A stretch of 64,000 nucleotides of DNA, taken from Candidatus Eiseniibacteriota bacterium. Its GTDB lineage: Bacteria > Orphanbacterota > Orphanbacteria > Orphanbacterales > Orphanbacteraceae. A program made the position numbers and the translations under genes. The notes under the pieces were generated by a model that saw nothing but the letters and a program-made list of their open reading frames with translations, made no database searches and was not told where the DNA came from. The stretch spans positions 124,001 through 188,000 of the forward strand of contig JAJCZU010000002.1 of the NCBI GenBank assembly GCA_029262235.1. The letters run 5' to 3'. This document shows positions 24,445 through 33,561 of this stretch, one piece after another (the first letter of the stretch is position 1; each line of letters begins with the position of its first letter).

Positions 24445-25665
24445 ATGACGTTTCGAAAACGCGCGCTCTTCTGGATAGTGACGGGCGTGCTCGTGATCGC
24501 CGTCTCGGAACTCGTGCTCCACGCTCTCGCGCGCGTTTCCCCGCGCGTCGACTCGCTTCTCGAACAGCCGCATCTCGCCTGGAGAAATCAGACGTCGGCC
24601 TGGCTCTACGACAACGAGCTGTATCGCCGCCCGAACCCCGCCCACGCATGGCATGACGAGAACGGCTGGCGCAATCCGGCGGCACTCGCGCGCGCGGACA
24701 TCGTGACGCTCGGCGACTCGCACACGTACGGCGCCACGGTCGAGCGCACGGCGGACACGTGGCCTCAGCTCCTGGCGCCCCTGGTCGACCGCTCCGTCTA
24801 CAACATGGCCTACGGCGGCTACGGCCCCTTGCACAGCATGATTCTCTGGGACGAGGTGATGGCGCTCGAGCCGAAGGTCGTGATCGAAGCGATCTACGCG
24901 GGGAACGATTTCTACGACGCGTTCAAGCTGGCGTATCTCTACGACGAACTGCCGTCGGCGGCGCTCCGCGACCCGGCGCTCGTGGCGCGGTTCAAGGACC
25001 TCGAAGAGAACGATTCCGTTCGAAAGCAAGCGGGCGAAATGTTCTTTACGCAGCCGCCCCCGCGCACGGATCTCCCGCTTCCGCATCGGATCCTCTCCGA
25101 GCACTCGGCGATCTACGGCTTGCTCCGGCGGGCGCGTTCGGAAGCGAAGCGCATGGTCGCCGACGCGCAGGATCCGTGGGAGACGGCGCTGGCGCTCGCC
25201 GCGCGCGAGGCGAAGTACAGCGAGGTCTACGAGGGCACGCAGTTCCGTACGGTGTTTACGTCGCGGTACCGTCTGCTCGGCATGGACCTCGGCGACGCGC
25301 GCAATATCGAGGGGCGGCGCATTACGATGCACGCCATCCGCACGATGGCCGGCCGCGCGCGGGAAGCCGGCATTGCGTTTCACATCGTGATGATTCCGAC
25401 GAAGGAGACCGTGTTCGACGGGCTCTACGAAGATCCCGTTCCCGCCTATCGGAAACTCGTCGAGACTGAGAAGCTACTGTGGGCCGGGCTTCGCGCCGAT
25501 CTCGACACGATGGGGGTTCCGTTCTGCGAAGTGCTGCCGGCGCTCCGGAATTCGCTCGCGAACGGCCTGCAGCCGTATGGTGTTTCGCGCGACGGTCACC
25601 CGAATGAAGAAGGGCACGCGGTGATCGCGCGCGCCGTGGCCGACTACTTGAGCGCAAAAGAGTGA
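24445..25665 (+). CDS. Membrane-anchored SGNH/GDSL-family protein
   Basis: The protein has 406 residues with one N-terminal membrane segment (ALFWIVTGVLVIAVSELVL). The SGNH blocks are present: LGDSHTYG (block I, nucleophile Ser92), MAYGGYGPLH (block II glycine), IYAGNDFYD (block III asparagine) and DGHPNEEGH (block V Asp/His). These suggest an esterase or O-acetyltransferase-like enzyme acting on envelope polysaccharide, like AlgX/AlgJ relatives. That role is inferred from the fold. AAAGGA lies about 10 bases before the ATG. The gene stands alone between the cytochrome and the ECF sigma gene. A second SGNH protein lies at 32442. Confidence 0.78.
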   Translation: MTFRKRALFWIVTGVLVIAVSELVLHALARVSPRVDSLLEQPHLAWRNQTSAWLYDNELYRRPNPAHAWHDENGWRNPAALARADIVTLGDSHTYGATVERTADTWPQLLAPLVDRSVYNMAYGGYGPLHSMILWDEVMALEPKVVIEAIYAGNDFYDAFKLAYLYDELPSAALRDPALVARFKDLEENDSVRKQAGEMFFTQPPPRTDLPLPHRILSEHSAIYGLLRRARSEAKRMVADAQDPWETALALAAREAKYSEVYEGTQFRTVFTSRYRLLGMDLGDARNIEGRRITMHAIRTMAGRAREAGIAFHIVMIPTKETVFDGLYEDPVPAYRKLVETEKLLWAGLRADLDTMGVPFCEVLPALRNSLANGLQPYGVSRDGHPNEEGHAVIARAVADYLSAKE

Positions 25666-25731
25666 ACGCCGCCGCGCCGCGAAAACGCCTCCCCCGCCCC
25701 ATCCGTATGGCGGATTTGGTATCATTGATTC

Positions 25732-26292
25732 ATGTCCTCAGACCGATCCGTCACTAATCTATTACAAGCCTGGAGAGGCGGAGACCAGGAAGCGCTCCAG
25801 GAACTCCTGCCGCAGGTCTATCAGGAGCTTCGCAGCCTGGCGACGCGCTATTTCCGTGACGAGCGCGCGGGCCACACGCTGCAGCCGACGGCACTCGTGC
25901 ACGAAGCTTTCATGCGCCTCGCTTCGGCGGAAGTCGCCTGGAACGACCGCGCTCATTTTTTTGCGATCGCGGCGCGCATGATGCGGCGCATTCTGGTCGA
26001 CCACGCGCGCGAAAAGGGAGCGGTGAAACGAGGCGGCAGGTGGATGCAGACGACGCTAGACGACGGTGTGTCGATCGCGGGTGAGACGCCGGAAGAAATC
26101 CTCGAACTCGATCGCGCCCTCGACAAGTTCATGGAAATCGACCCGCGGGCCGGGAAGGCGGCGGAGCTTTACTACTTCGGCGGGCTCACGTACGAAGAAA
26201 CGGGCGAAGTTCTCGCGATCTCGCCCGCCACGGTCGATCGGGATCTGCGTGTCGCGCGCACATGGCTTCGCCGCGAACTGACCGATGAGTAA
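25732..26292 (+). CDS. ECF RNA polymerase sigma factor (TIGR02999-like)
   Basis: The protein has 186 residues. Region 2 contains HTLQPTALVHEAFMRL and HFFAIAARMMRRILVDHARE, both characteristic of the TIGR02999 group. Region 4 is LTYEETGEVLAISPATVDRDLRVARTW, the helix-turn-helix that reads the -35 element. No Shine-Dalgarno is visible. TATCAT lies about 6 bases before the ATG, so the transcript may be leaderless. The stop overlaps the following Ser/Thr kinase gene by 8 bp. This sigma/kinase pairing is common in Planctomycetes and related bacteria, and the kinase is thought to control the sigma factor's regulon. Confidence 0.9.
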   Translation: MSSDRSVTNLLQAWRGGDQEALQELLPQVYQELRSLATRYFRDERAGHTLQPTALVHEAFMRLASAEVAWNDRAHFFAIAARMMRRILVDHAREKGAVKRGGRWMQTTLDDGVSIAGETPEEILELDRALDKFMEIDPRAGKAAELYYFGGLTYEETGEVLAISPATVDRDLRVARTWLRRELTDE

Positions 26293-28888
26293 CCCCTCTC
26301 CGGAACAATGGAAGAAGATTCGCGCCGTCTTCGAAAGTGCGATCGAGCTCCCCGTATCAGAGCGCGCCGCGTTCCTGGCCGGCGCGTGCGGTGATGATCG
26401 CGAACTGCTTGCCGAAGTCGAATCACTTCTTGCGATCTACAAAGACGATGACGATCTCGTGAACCGCGTTGTCGGCGAAGCGGCGCAGAGCGTCACCGAG
26501 TCGATGCGAACCGGCACGATGATCGGACCGTACCGGATTCTGGAGCCGATCGGCGAAGGGGGAATGGGTTCGGTCTACCTGGCGGAACGCCAGGACGAAA
26601 CGTTCGAGATGCGCGTGGCGCTCAAGGTGGTGCGCGGCGGGCTCGACAGCCGGAGACTGCGCGAACGGTTTCACGAAGAGCGGCGCATTCTCGCCGCACT
26701 CGATCACCCGAACATCGCGCGCGTTCTCGACGGCGGCTCGACACCGGATGATCTTCCGTACTTCGTAATGGAATACGTAGAGGGCGAACGGATCGATCAT
26801 TATTGCGAGCGGCAGGAACTCAGTGTGCGCGAGAAAGTGGTTCTGTTCCGCACGATCTGCGATGCGGTCGACCACGCGCACAGGCAGCTCATCGTGCATC
26901 GCGATATCAAGCCCGCCAACATTCTGGTGACGCGAGACGGACAGGCGAAGCTGCTCGACTTCGGGATCGCGAAGCTGCTGGAGGCGGGGGGCGGAGCCGG
27001 GAGGGGGGTCACGATGACGGGCATGGCGCCGATGACGCCCGACTATGCGAGCCCGGAACAGATTCGGGGTGAGCCGGTGACAACGGCAACGGACGTGCAC
27101 GCACTCGGTATCGTGCTCTACGAACTCATGACCGCTCGCCACCCGTTTCGGGGCGAAGTAACAACGGCGCGCGAAGTGGAAGATGCGCTTCTCGAGAGCG
27201 ATCCCGATTCGCCGAGCGCGGTCGTTTCGAGCAGGCGCTCTGCTCCGCAGATTGCCGGTGACCTTGACAACATCATATTGAAGGCGCTGGCGAAGGAGCC
27301 TACCAGGCGCTACCCGTCCGCGGCGGAACTCTCCGCCGATCTCGAACGCTATCTTCTCGGACATCCGGTTGCCGCCAGACCTTCGACCTTTCTGTATCGG
27401 GCAGGCAAGTTTGTTCGCCGGAATGCGATCGGCGTTTCGATTGCGGGCCTGGTCGCCGCGACGATCCTGACGGCGAGCGTGATCAGCACGGCCGCGTATC
27501 TGCGTGCGGAACGATCCCTGGTCGAGGCGAAGCTGCAGCGCGATCGACTCGAAGACGTGAACGACTTTCTGGCGGCCATGTTCGAGGCGGCCAGCCCGAA
27601 GAAGACGCAGTCGCCCGAAACCATCACGGCGCGCGAGCTTCTTGACGCGGGGGCCGAGCGCGTGGAAGAGGAACTTGCGGACAGGCCCGATATCGCGGCC
27701 ACGATTCAGGCCGAAATCGGGCGCCGGTATTTTGACCTGAGTCTGTTCGACAAGGCCGAAGAACTGCAGAGGGCGGCCGTTGCGAAGTTCCGGGCCATCG
27801 ACGGGATTTCGTCACCCGAAGGCGCGAAGGCACTCATTTATCTCGCGGGAACTTTGATCGATCTCGATCGCCTGGACGAAGCGGAGCCGCTTCTTCGCGA
27901 GTGCGCCGAGATCTCTTCTGGCTACGAGGGCGACCAGTACGTTTATCAGATCGAGTCGAGCATGCGCCTGGCCGAGATCCAGAAAATTCGGGGCGAGAAT
28001 GCGGAAGCTGCGGAACGATACGAGAAGGCGCTCGTCGCCCTGAGTCACGAGCCGGTCGCGAGCTCTCCCGAGTTCAAGACGTGGCGTTCGAGTGTGCCGA
28101 GCGATTACGGCCTTCTACTCGAGAGAATGGGGCGCTACGAAGAAGCGGAGGCGATGATGCGCCGGGCGATCGAAATCGCGACGCGGGAATCGGGCGAGGA
28201 GCACTCGACCGTAGGAAGTCATTGCACGAGCCTGGCGTTCATACTGGGACGGGCGGGCAAGCACGAAGAGAGAGTCCGCTTCGCATCCCGGGCGCTGGCG
28301 ATTCAGGAAAAGGCGCTGGGCGAGGATCAGATAGAGGTCGCCTTCGCCAGGCAGAACCTGGCCGATGCACTGGTGGCGACCGGCGAGTTCGATGAAGCGG
28401 AAGATCTCTACGCGAAAGTTCATGCGTCATACAAAAGCGCATATGGAGATCGCCATCACCATGTCGGCACGTTGCTGAACAACGTAGCCAACTCGCTTCT
28501 GGGCCGGGAAAAGCCCGGGCGCGCGCTTCCGAAGTTTCGGGAAGCAGCCGCCATTTACGCGGACGCGTTCGGACCCGACCACCAGTACACGGCGATTGCG
28601 AATCACAACGTGAGCCGCTCGCTCCACGCCCTCGGAAAGCTCGCCGAAGCGGAGGAGTCGTGCCGTGCGAACCTGGCCACGCGACGCAAACTCTCCCGCA
28701 CCGGCACGCATCCCGACGTGGCCCGCTCGCTCATCCTTCTCGGGACGATCCTTCGCGACCAGGGCGACGAGGGCGATGAAGTCGAAGCGGAAAAGCACTT
28801 CCGCGAAGCGCTGCGGATCGCCGAAAACGAGCTTTCCGAAGGGCATCCGCTTCGAATGCAGGCCGCGGAGCTTCTGCAAGGGCATTAA
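26285..28888 (+). CDS. Ser/Thr protein kinase with C-terminal TPR domain
   Basis: The protein has 867 residues. An N-terminal ~80-residue helical segment (SPEQWKKIRAVFESAIELP) typical of sigma-linked kinases precedes the kinase. Kinase motifs are GEGGMGSVYLAER (ATP loop), VALKVV (lysine), IVHRDIKPANIL (catalytic loop) and LLDFGIAKLL (DFG). A membrane segment follows near residues 380-400 (GVSIAGLVAATILTASVIS). The remaining ~450 residues are tetratricopeptide repeats (for example ERMGRYEEAEAMMRRAIEIA and FDEAEDLYAKVHASY), probably periplasmic, for partner binding. It is co-translated with the ECF sigma factor. Confidence 0.92.
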   Translation: MSNPSPEQWKKIRAVFESAIELPVSERAAFLAGACGDDRELLAEVESLLAIYKDDDDLVNRVVGEAAQSVTESMRTGTMIGPYRILEPIGEGGMGSVYLAERQDETFEMRVALKVVRGGLDSRRLRERFHEERRILAALDHPNIARVLDGGSTPDDLPYFVMEYVEGERIDHYCERQELSVREKVVLFRTICDAVDHAHRQLIVHRDIKPANILVTRDGQAKLLDFGIAKLLEAGGGAGRGVTMTGMAPMTPDYASPEQIRGEPVTTATDVHALGIVLYELMTARHPFRGEVTTAREVEDALLESDPDSPSAVVSSRRSAPQIAGDLDNIILKALAKEPTRRYPSAAELSADLERYLLGHPVAARPSTFLYRAGKFVRRNAIGVSIAGLVAATILTASVISTAAYLRAERSLVEAKLQRDRLEDVNDFLAAMFEAASPKKTQSPETITARELLDAGAERVEEELADRPDIAATIQAEIGRRYFDLSLFDKAEELQRAAVAKFRAIDGISSPEGAKALIYLAGTLIDLDRLDEAEPLLRECAEISSGYEGDQYVYQIESSMRLAEIQKIRGENAEAAERYEKALVALSHEPVASSPEFKTWRSSVPSDYGLLLERMGRYEEAEAMMRRAIEIATRESGEEHSTVGSHCTSLAFILGRAGKHEERVRFASRALAIQEKALGEDQIEVAFARQNLADALVATGEFDEAEDLYAKVHASYKSAYGDRHHHVGTLLNNVANSLLGREKPGRALPKFREAAAIYADAFGPDHQYTAIANHNVSRSLHALGKLAEAEESCRANLATRRKLSRTGTHPDVARSLILLGTILRDQGDEGDEVEAEKHFREALRIAENELSEGHPLRMQAAELLQGH

Positions 28889-29046
28889 TACCAGCCACTT
28901 ACAAAGTAACTGCAATCCTCCCGAAAAATGATGAGGCGATCCGGCTCTCGACTCCCGCTCTTACTGAGTAGAGGGATCAAAGACGAGATTCCCGAGCCGG
29001 CCTGTTCGCAGGCAACACCATCATCACCTCGAAAGGGAGAGAAAAC

Positions 29047-29715
29047 ATGTACAGAATTCTTGCAGCAATCATCATGACGGGATTGGTCGCCGTTCCGGCA
29101 GCGGATGCCACGGAGCTCGTATTCGACCTGGCCGGCGGCGGATTTTCCGAGAGCTATGGAGATCGCGCTGATTCGTTTGTCGACGGCGACTTCTTCTATG
29201 GTAATTACCTGGGCTGGACCCCGAACGTCTCGGTCGAATACATCGAAGACGCCGGAACCTCGTGGAGTGTCGAAGGCGGCGGCTACGGCACGCTCGACAA
29301 CGTGCTCGTGCTGCACGGTACCGAGCTGGACGAAGAGTATACTTTCACGATCAAGCTTCGCGCCGATCCTGGCTATCTCGTTGCGCTGAAGGAGTTCAAA
29401 CTCGCGACGGTTTACACGAGCGGATTCGATGACATCAAATACAATGTGATGAACGCGCACGGGCAGATTGTGGCCGGCAATTCCACACTGACGCTCGGCC
29501 TCTCTCCTGAAATCGTATCGATGGGATCCGCCCCGATTCTGAGCCGTGAATTCCAGATAAATGTCAAGTTCGTGACTTCTGCGGGTCTTGCGCCGATCGG
29601 CATCGACGATCTGTATTTCGGTCAGGTGAAACGCCGCGGCTACGAGCTCGGCCAGGTGAAGAGCGGATCGTCCGAAGAGTCGAGCTGGAGCGATGTGAAG
29701 GGCCTGTTCCGGTAG
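29047..29715 (+). CDS. Secreted protein of unknown function
   Basis: The protein has 222 residues with a signal peptide (ILAAIIMTGLVAVPAADA). The mature part is rich in Gly, Tyr and beta-strand text (ELVFDLAGGGFSESYG, then TLDNVLVLHGTE). It resembles the beta-sandwich ectodomains of short secreted proteins. The second half has an SPEIVSMGSAPILSREF segment and a GIDDLYFGQV strand, as seen in PEP-CTERM-type or carbohydrate-binding-like proteins, but no sorting signal is present at the C-terminus. AAAGGGAGAG precedes the ATG. A good terminator-like hairpin follows at 29785-29822. Confidence 0.6.
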   Translation: MYRILAAIIMTGLVAVPAADATELVFDLAGGGFSESYGDRADSFVDGDFFYGNYLGWTPNVSVEYIEDAGTSWSVEGGGYGTLDNVLVLHGTELDEEYTFTIKLRADPGYLVALKEFKLATVYTSGFDDIKYNVMNAHGQIVAGNSTLTLGLSPEIVSMGSAPILSREFQINVKFVTSAGLAPIGIDDLYFGQVKRRGYELGQVKSGSSEESSWSDVKGLFR

Positions 29716-29784
29716 TTCCCGCCTGGTCAATCACGAGAACGCGAGTCCTGAACGTGCAGCGACGGGACAGGATCGAGGGACGAC

Positions 29785-29822
29785 AAAGACGGTCCGTGCG
29801 AGAAATCGCCGGGCCGTCTTTT
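29785..29822 (+). terminator. Rho-independent terminator-like hairpin
   Basis: The arms AAAGACGGtCCG and CGGgCCGTCTTT pair over 12 positions with one mismatch or wobble, and a run of T follows. It lies about 70 bp after the secreted-protein stop. It may also serve the converging feoB gene. Confidence 0.7.
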
Positions 29823-29857
29823 GCTGTTATCTCCTGCGGCTGGTGCGCGCGCCCGCC

Positions 29858-31921
29858 CTAACCACCACCGAAGAAGATCGCGATCCGATACGCCGCGAAT
29901 GACGCGCCGTACGCCAGCACGGTCATGTACGCGAGCTGAAAGATCGGCCACTTCCAGCTGTTCGTTTCGCGTTTCGTAACGGCCTGCGTGGGCAGGCACT
30001 GCATCGCGAGTACGTAGAACACGAGCAGGCTGATGCTGGTTGCGATCGTGAACACGGGAGTGCCGTCCGCGCGCCGGGCGAGCCGCAGCGTGTCGTAGAG
30101 CCCGGTGGGGTTGTCGCCGCCGGCGTCCTCCCCGAGCCCGTATACGATCGAAAGCGTCGAGACGATCACTTCGCGCGCGGCGAATGAACTGACGATGCCG
30201 ATCCCGATCTGCCAGTCGAAGCCGAGCGGGGCTACCGCCGGTTCGATGAAATGACCAATGCGCCCCGCAAACGATTGCGCCAGCGCGTTCCGGCTGGTCA
30301 GATGGTCGGCCTCGGCCAGCAGCGCGGAGGCTTCGCCTGCCGTACCCGCGTTCACGCCCGCGCTCGCGGCCATCATCTGTTCCGCCTGCGCCCGCATCGC
30401 GAGCGCGGCCGCCGGTTCGTCGCTCTTCGGATACGTCGCGAGCCCCCAGAGCAGCACCGAAATCAGCAGAATGATCGTACCCGCCTGCTGCACGAAAACG
30501 AGCGCGCGGTCGTACGTATAAATGAGAGCGGTCTTGAGACTCGGCAGCCGGTATCCGGGCAGTTCGAGCACGAGCGGTTTGCTCTCGCCCGGCAGAATCG
30601 TCTTCTTGAACACCCACGCCATCACGAGCGCGGCGGTGATCCCGAGCGCGTAGGCGCCCATGAACACGGTCGCGGCGCGCCCCGGGTTGTCGGGGAATAG
30701 AAGCGCGGTCACCATCGCGTACACGGGAATGCGCGCGGAGCACGTCATGAGCGGCGCGACGAGAATCGTAACGAGCCGGTCGCGCGGATTGCGCACCACG
30801 CGCGACGCCATGATGGCCGGGATCGCGCACGCGTGCGCGGCGAGCAGCGGCACGAACGCGGTGCCCGGGAGACCGATCCGGCGCATGAGCCGGTCCATCA
30901 CGAACGCGGCGCGCGCGAGATAGCCCGAGTCTTCGAGCAGCGCGAGGAAGAAGAACAGAATCGTGATCTGGGGCAGAAAAACGAGAATGCCGCCGACGCC
31001 GCCCACGATGCCGTCGACGAGCAGGCTCTGGAAGTCGCCCGCGGGTACGTGGGCCGCGACCCAGCCGCCGATCCCCGTGAAGAGCGCGTCGATCAGGTCC
31101 ATCGGCACGGTCGCGACTGCGAAAATCAGATAGAACACGCCGAACATCACACTCAAGAATGCGGCGAGACCGATCACGGGATGCGTGAGCGCCTTGTCGA
31201 TGCGCGCCGTCTTTCGCTCGGGCGCGACGCGGGGCGAAGTGACGCAGCGCGCGACGACTCCGTCGGACCAGCTGTAGCGGCTCTGGAACGGACACGCGCC
31301 GCAGGTGTCGCACGTCGTGCGCGGCGGGGGCGCGGGGCGCGGCTCGGCAAGGTCGGGACGAACGAGGCGCGCGAGTTCGTCTTTCAGATCGTCGACCCCG
31401 CGTCCGGTGCGGGCGACGAGCGGCACCACCGGGCAGCCGAGTTCTTCGCCGAGCGCTTCGTGGTCGACGCGAATGCCGTGACGCTCCGCGACATCGATCA
31501 TGTTGAGCGCCACGACGACCGGAATCGCGTGCTCCGTGAGCTGGCTTACGAGAAAGAGGGAACGCTGAATGTTGTCCGCGTCGGCGATCACGACCACGGC
31601 GTCCGGTTGCGGCACGCCTTCGCGTTTGCCCAGGATCATGTCGCACGCCACGCGCTCTTCGGCCGTCGCTGCATATAAACTGTAGAGGCCGGGAAGGTCG
31701 ACGAGTGAAACATCGGTGTCCGCGATCCGCAGGCGGCCGACGCGCCGTTCGACCGTCGTTCCCGGGAAGTTCGCGGTCTGCGCGCGGAGCCCCGTCAGTG
31801 CGTTGAAGAGCGAGGTCTTGCCTGTGTTCGGGCTGCCGGCAAGCGCGATCGTGAACGTTTCCCTGGCGCGCTTCGCGTTCGCGGCGGGGTGGAGCGAAAG
31901 GTCCTGAGTGTTGGGCGCCAT
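29858..31921 (-). CDS. feoB: Ferrous iron transporter FeoB
   Basis: The protein has 687 residues from the ATG at 31919-31921. The N-terminal G domain has G1 GSPNTGKTS (29-37), G3 DLPGLYS and G4 NMID. Next comes a short cytoplasmic insert with CDTCGACPFQSRYSW, a Cys motif seen in a subgroup of FeoB. Then come two Gate domains of the membrane pore: FGVFYLIFAVATVPMDLIDA and ILFFFLALLEDSGYLARAAF for the first, TIILLISVLLWGLATYP for the second. The C-terminal membrane segments end FFGGG. It imports Fe(II) through the inner membrane. It starts one base after the feoA stop, so the two are co-translated. Confidence 0.94.
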   Translation of the reverse strand: MAPNTQDLSLHPAANAKRARETFTIALAGSPNTGKTSLFNALTGLRAQTANFPGTTVERRVGRLRIADTDVSLVDLPGLYSLYAATAEERVACDMILGKREGVPQPDAVVVIADADNIQRSLFLVSQLTEHAIPVVVALNMIDVAERHGIRVDHEALGEELGCPVVPLVARTGRGVDDLKDELARLVRPDLAEPRPAPPPRTTCDTCGACPFQSRYSWSDGVVARCVTSPRVAPERKTARIDKALTHPVIGLAAFLSVMFGVFYLIFAVATVPMDLIDALFTGIGGWVAAHVPAGDFQSLLVDGIVGGVGGILVFLPQITILFFFLALLEDSGYLARAAFVMDRLMRRIGLPGTAFVPLLAAHACAIPAIMASRVVRNPRDRLVTILVAPLMTCSARIPVYAMVTALLFPDNPGRAATVFMGAYALGITAALVMAWVFKKTILPGESKPLVLELPGYRLPSLKTALIYTYDRALVFVQQAGTIILLISVLLWGLATYPKSDEPAAALAMRAQAEQMMAASAGVNAGTAGEASALLAEADHLTSRNALAQSFAGRIGHFIEPAVAPLGFDWQIGIGIVSSFAAREVIVSTLSIVYGLGEDAGGDNPTGLYDTLRLARRADGTPVFTIATSISLLVFYVLAMQCLPTQAVTKRETNSWKWPIFQLAYMTVLAYGASFAAYRIAIFFGGG

Positions 31922-31922
31922 G

Positions 31923-32207
31923 CTACTGCCTCTTCTTTTCGGGCGGCGGGCCGTCGTCGAGCCCGAGCGTGTCGAGCGTGATGCGCTGCACGTGGATCCG
32001 GTTCGCGAGGCGCGCCGAAACTCCCACACGCGTCCCGTACACCTTGAGGATCAGCGGGTCGCCCGTCTGCACCAGTTCGACCGTGCGCCCCGCGCACACG
32101 CCCATCGCCATGAGGCGCGCCAGGTCCTCGTCGTCGGCCGCCTCCAGATGGCTCACCACACCGCATTGATGGGGCTTCAGCTGGTTCAGCGGGATCTCGC
32201 CGCTCAT
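31923..32207 (-). CDS. feoA: FeoA domain protein of the ferrous iron uptake system
   Basis: The protein has 94 residues. The SH3-like FeoA core is visible: LNQLKPHQCGVVSHLEA, LARLMAMGVCAGRTVEL, and LKVYGTRVGVSARLANRIHV. FeoA is a small cytoplasmic partner that supports FeoB GTP-dependent transport. GGAGG-like bases (GGAGGAAACG) precede the ATG. A tandem repeat lies in its upstream region at 32236-32291. I see no clear Fur box. Confidence 0.9.
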   Translation of the reverse strand: MSGEIPLNQLKPHQCGVVSHLEAADDEDLARLMAMGVCAGRTVELVQTGDPLILKVYGTRVGVSARLANRIHVQRITLDTLGLDDGPPPEKKRQ

Positions 32208-32235
32208 CGTTTCCTCCGGCCGTTCATTCGTATGC

Positions 32236-32291
32236 GTGTCGCGCGTGTGCCGTGTCGCGCGTGTGCGGAGTCGCGCGTGTGCGGCGTCGCC
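32236..32291. repeat. 16-bp tandem repeat upstream of feoA
   Basis: Three full units start at 32236, 32252 and 32268 (pattern gtgtcgcgcgtgtgcc) and a partial fourth follows. The array lies 30 bp upstream of the feoA start codon, between it and the divergent SGNH gene, where copy number could affect promoter spacing. Confidence 0.8.
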
Positions 32292-32441
32292 ACCGCCTGT
32301 CTCGCGCCCGCATCGTCATATCCCCTGGTCCGGGGAATGTCGATAGTTAGGCAAGTCTAAGTTTGCCGCCAAGTGGAATCATACACCCGGCGGATCCGTG
32401 CTACAATGCCGCGCGGACCGGTTTTTTTACGAGGGGGCCCG

Positions 32442-33509
32442 ATGGCGGAAACGAGCAAGAATGCGGGCTGCGGTTGCCTGCCGGCGCTGTTCCTGCTCCT
32501 GCTCGGCGTGATCGCGATCGAGTTCCTCGGCCAGAAGTACCTGTTCGCGAACAAACTCTACTTCGTGAACGACGTCGACCACCGCCTGACTCCCGGTACC
32601 GGCGAACAGAACGCCGACGGAATCCGCAGCGCGCGCGAGGCCGCCGCGTTTCGGGCCGGCGACGAGAACGCCATCTTTCTCGGCGATTCGTTCGTGCACG
32701 GCCTGCTCGTGAAACCCGAAGAGTCGATCCCCGCGCAGTTCGAACAGATCGCGAACGAGGAGCGTGCTGCGGCCGGCACGACCGCCGCCGGCACTCTCGA
32801 CCCCGGCACCGCTCCCGCCGTTCGCGCGGCCAACTTCGGCTGGGTGTCGTCTTCGCCGCTTCTGTCGCTTCGCCTGCTTCGCGACATCGGCGCGAAATAT
32901 TCGCCCGACCTCGTCGTGCTCTGCATCGACATGACGGATTTCCAGGACGACATCAAATACCGCAGGCTGCTCGAGCGCCGCGGGATCTATTCGATGATCG
33001 GGAAGCTTCCGGTGACGATCATGGGAATGCGGAAGGTGATGGCGGCGGTGCCGGTGCTGCACGGAGCGCACGAACGAATCTTCGGCTTTCCCGCCCCGCG
33101 CTTTTTCGCTACGGACGCGCCGCTCGAAGAGACGGAGCGGTGGCTCGAGCCGATCCGCGCGAGCATCGATTCGATCGACACGTTCACGCGCGAAGAACTC
33201 GGCGCGCGCTTCGCGGTGTTCGTGTTTCCGCGCTCGTATCAGTACAGCGATCGCGAAGTGCCCGAAAACTGGGAGGCGGGCGACTACGAACCGCTCGGGC
33301 CGTACGTGCACGAGCCGTTCCGGTACTTCGAACGGATGAAAGAAGAGGTGGGGTACGGAGTGTACTCGCTGCTCGCGCCGTTCGAAACGACCGACGTCTT
33401 CCCGACCTGCTTCGCGCACGACCCGCACTGGAACCCCGACGGCAACCACATCGCCGCGCGCGCGATCTTCGACACATTGCGCGCGCAGGGACTGCTCGCG
33501 GGCGAGTAG
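32442..33509 (+). CDS. Membrane-anchored SGNH-like protein
   Basis: The protein has 355 residues from the ATG at 32442, which follows GAGGGGG. Near the N-terminus is one hydrophobic segment (LPALFLLLLGVIAIEFL). SGNH blocks: FLGDSFVHG (Ser83), AANFGWVSSSP (block II-like), CIDMTDFQDD (the usual Asn of block III is replaced by Thr/Asp) and DPHWNPDGNH (block V Asp and His). It is related to AlgX/DltD-like O-acetyl transfer proteins. TACAAT near 32401 may be its -10. The next gene is an acyltransferase-3 on the same strand 52 bp later, so the pair may acetylate a surface glycan. Confidence 0.75.
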   Translation: MAETSKNAGCGCLPALFLLLLGVIAIEFLGQKYLFANKLYFVNDVDHRLTPGTGEQNADGIRSAREAAAFRAGDENAIFLGDSFVHGLLVKPEESIPAQFEQIANEERAAAGTTAAGTLDPGTAPAVRAANFGWVSSSPLLSLRLLRDIGAKYSPDLVVLCIDMTDFQDDIKYRRLLERRGIYSMIGKLPVTIMGMRKVMAAVPVLHGAHERIFGFPAPRFFATDAPLEETERWLEPIRASIDSIDTFTREELGARFAVFVFPRSYQYSDREVPENWEAGDYEPLGPYVHEPFRYFERMKEEVGYGVYSLLAPFETTDVFPTCFAHDPHWNPDGNHIAARAIFDTLRAQGLLAGE

Positions 33510-33561
33510 CGCGGCGCGCACCCGGAGTCCGGGCATGTTATAATGGCACTGAGCCAGGCGG

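Noticed and set aside
29727-31646. Minus-strand open frame of 639 codons within feoB
   Set aside because: Different frame of the same strand as feoB, Arg-rich, no domain. feoB motifs are in the other frame.
32208-32441. Fur box controlling feoAB
   Set aside because: I looked for a GATAATGATAATCATTATC-like pattern and saw none. The region is dominated by the 16-bp repeat.
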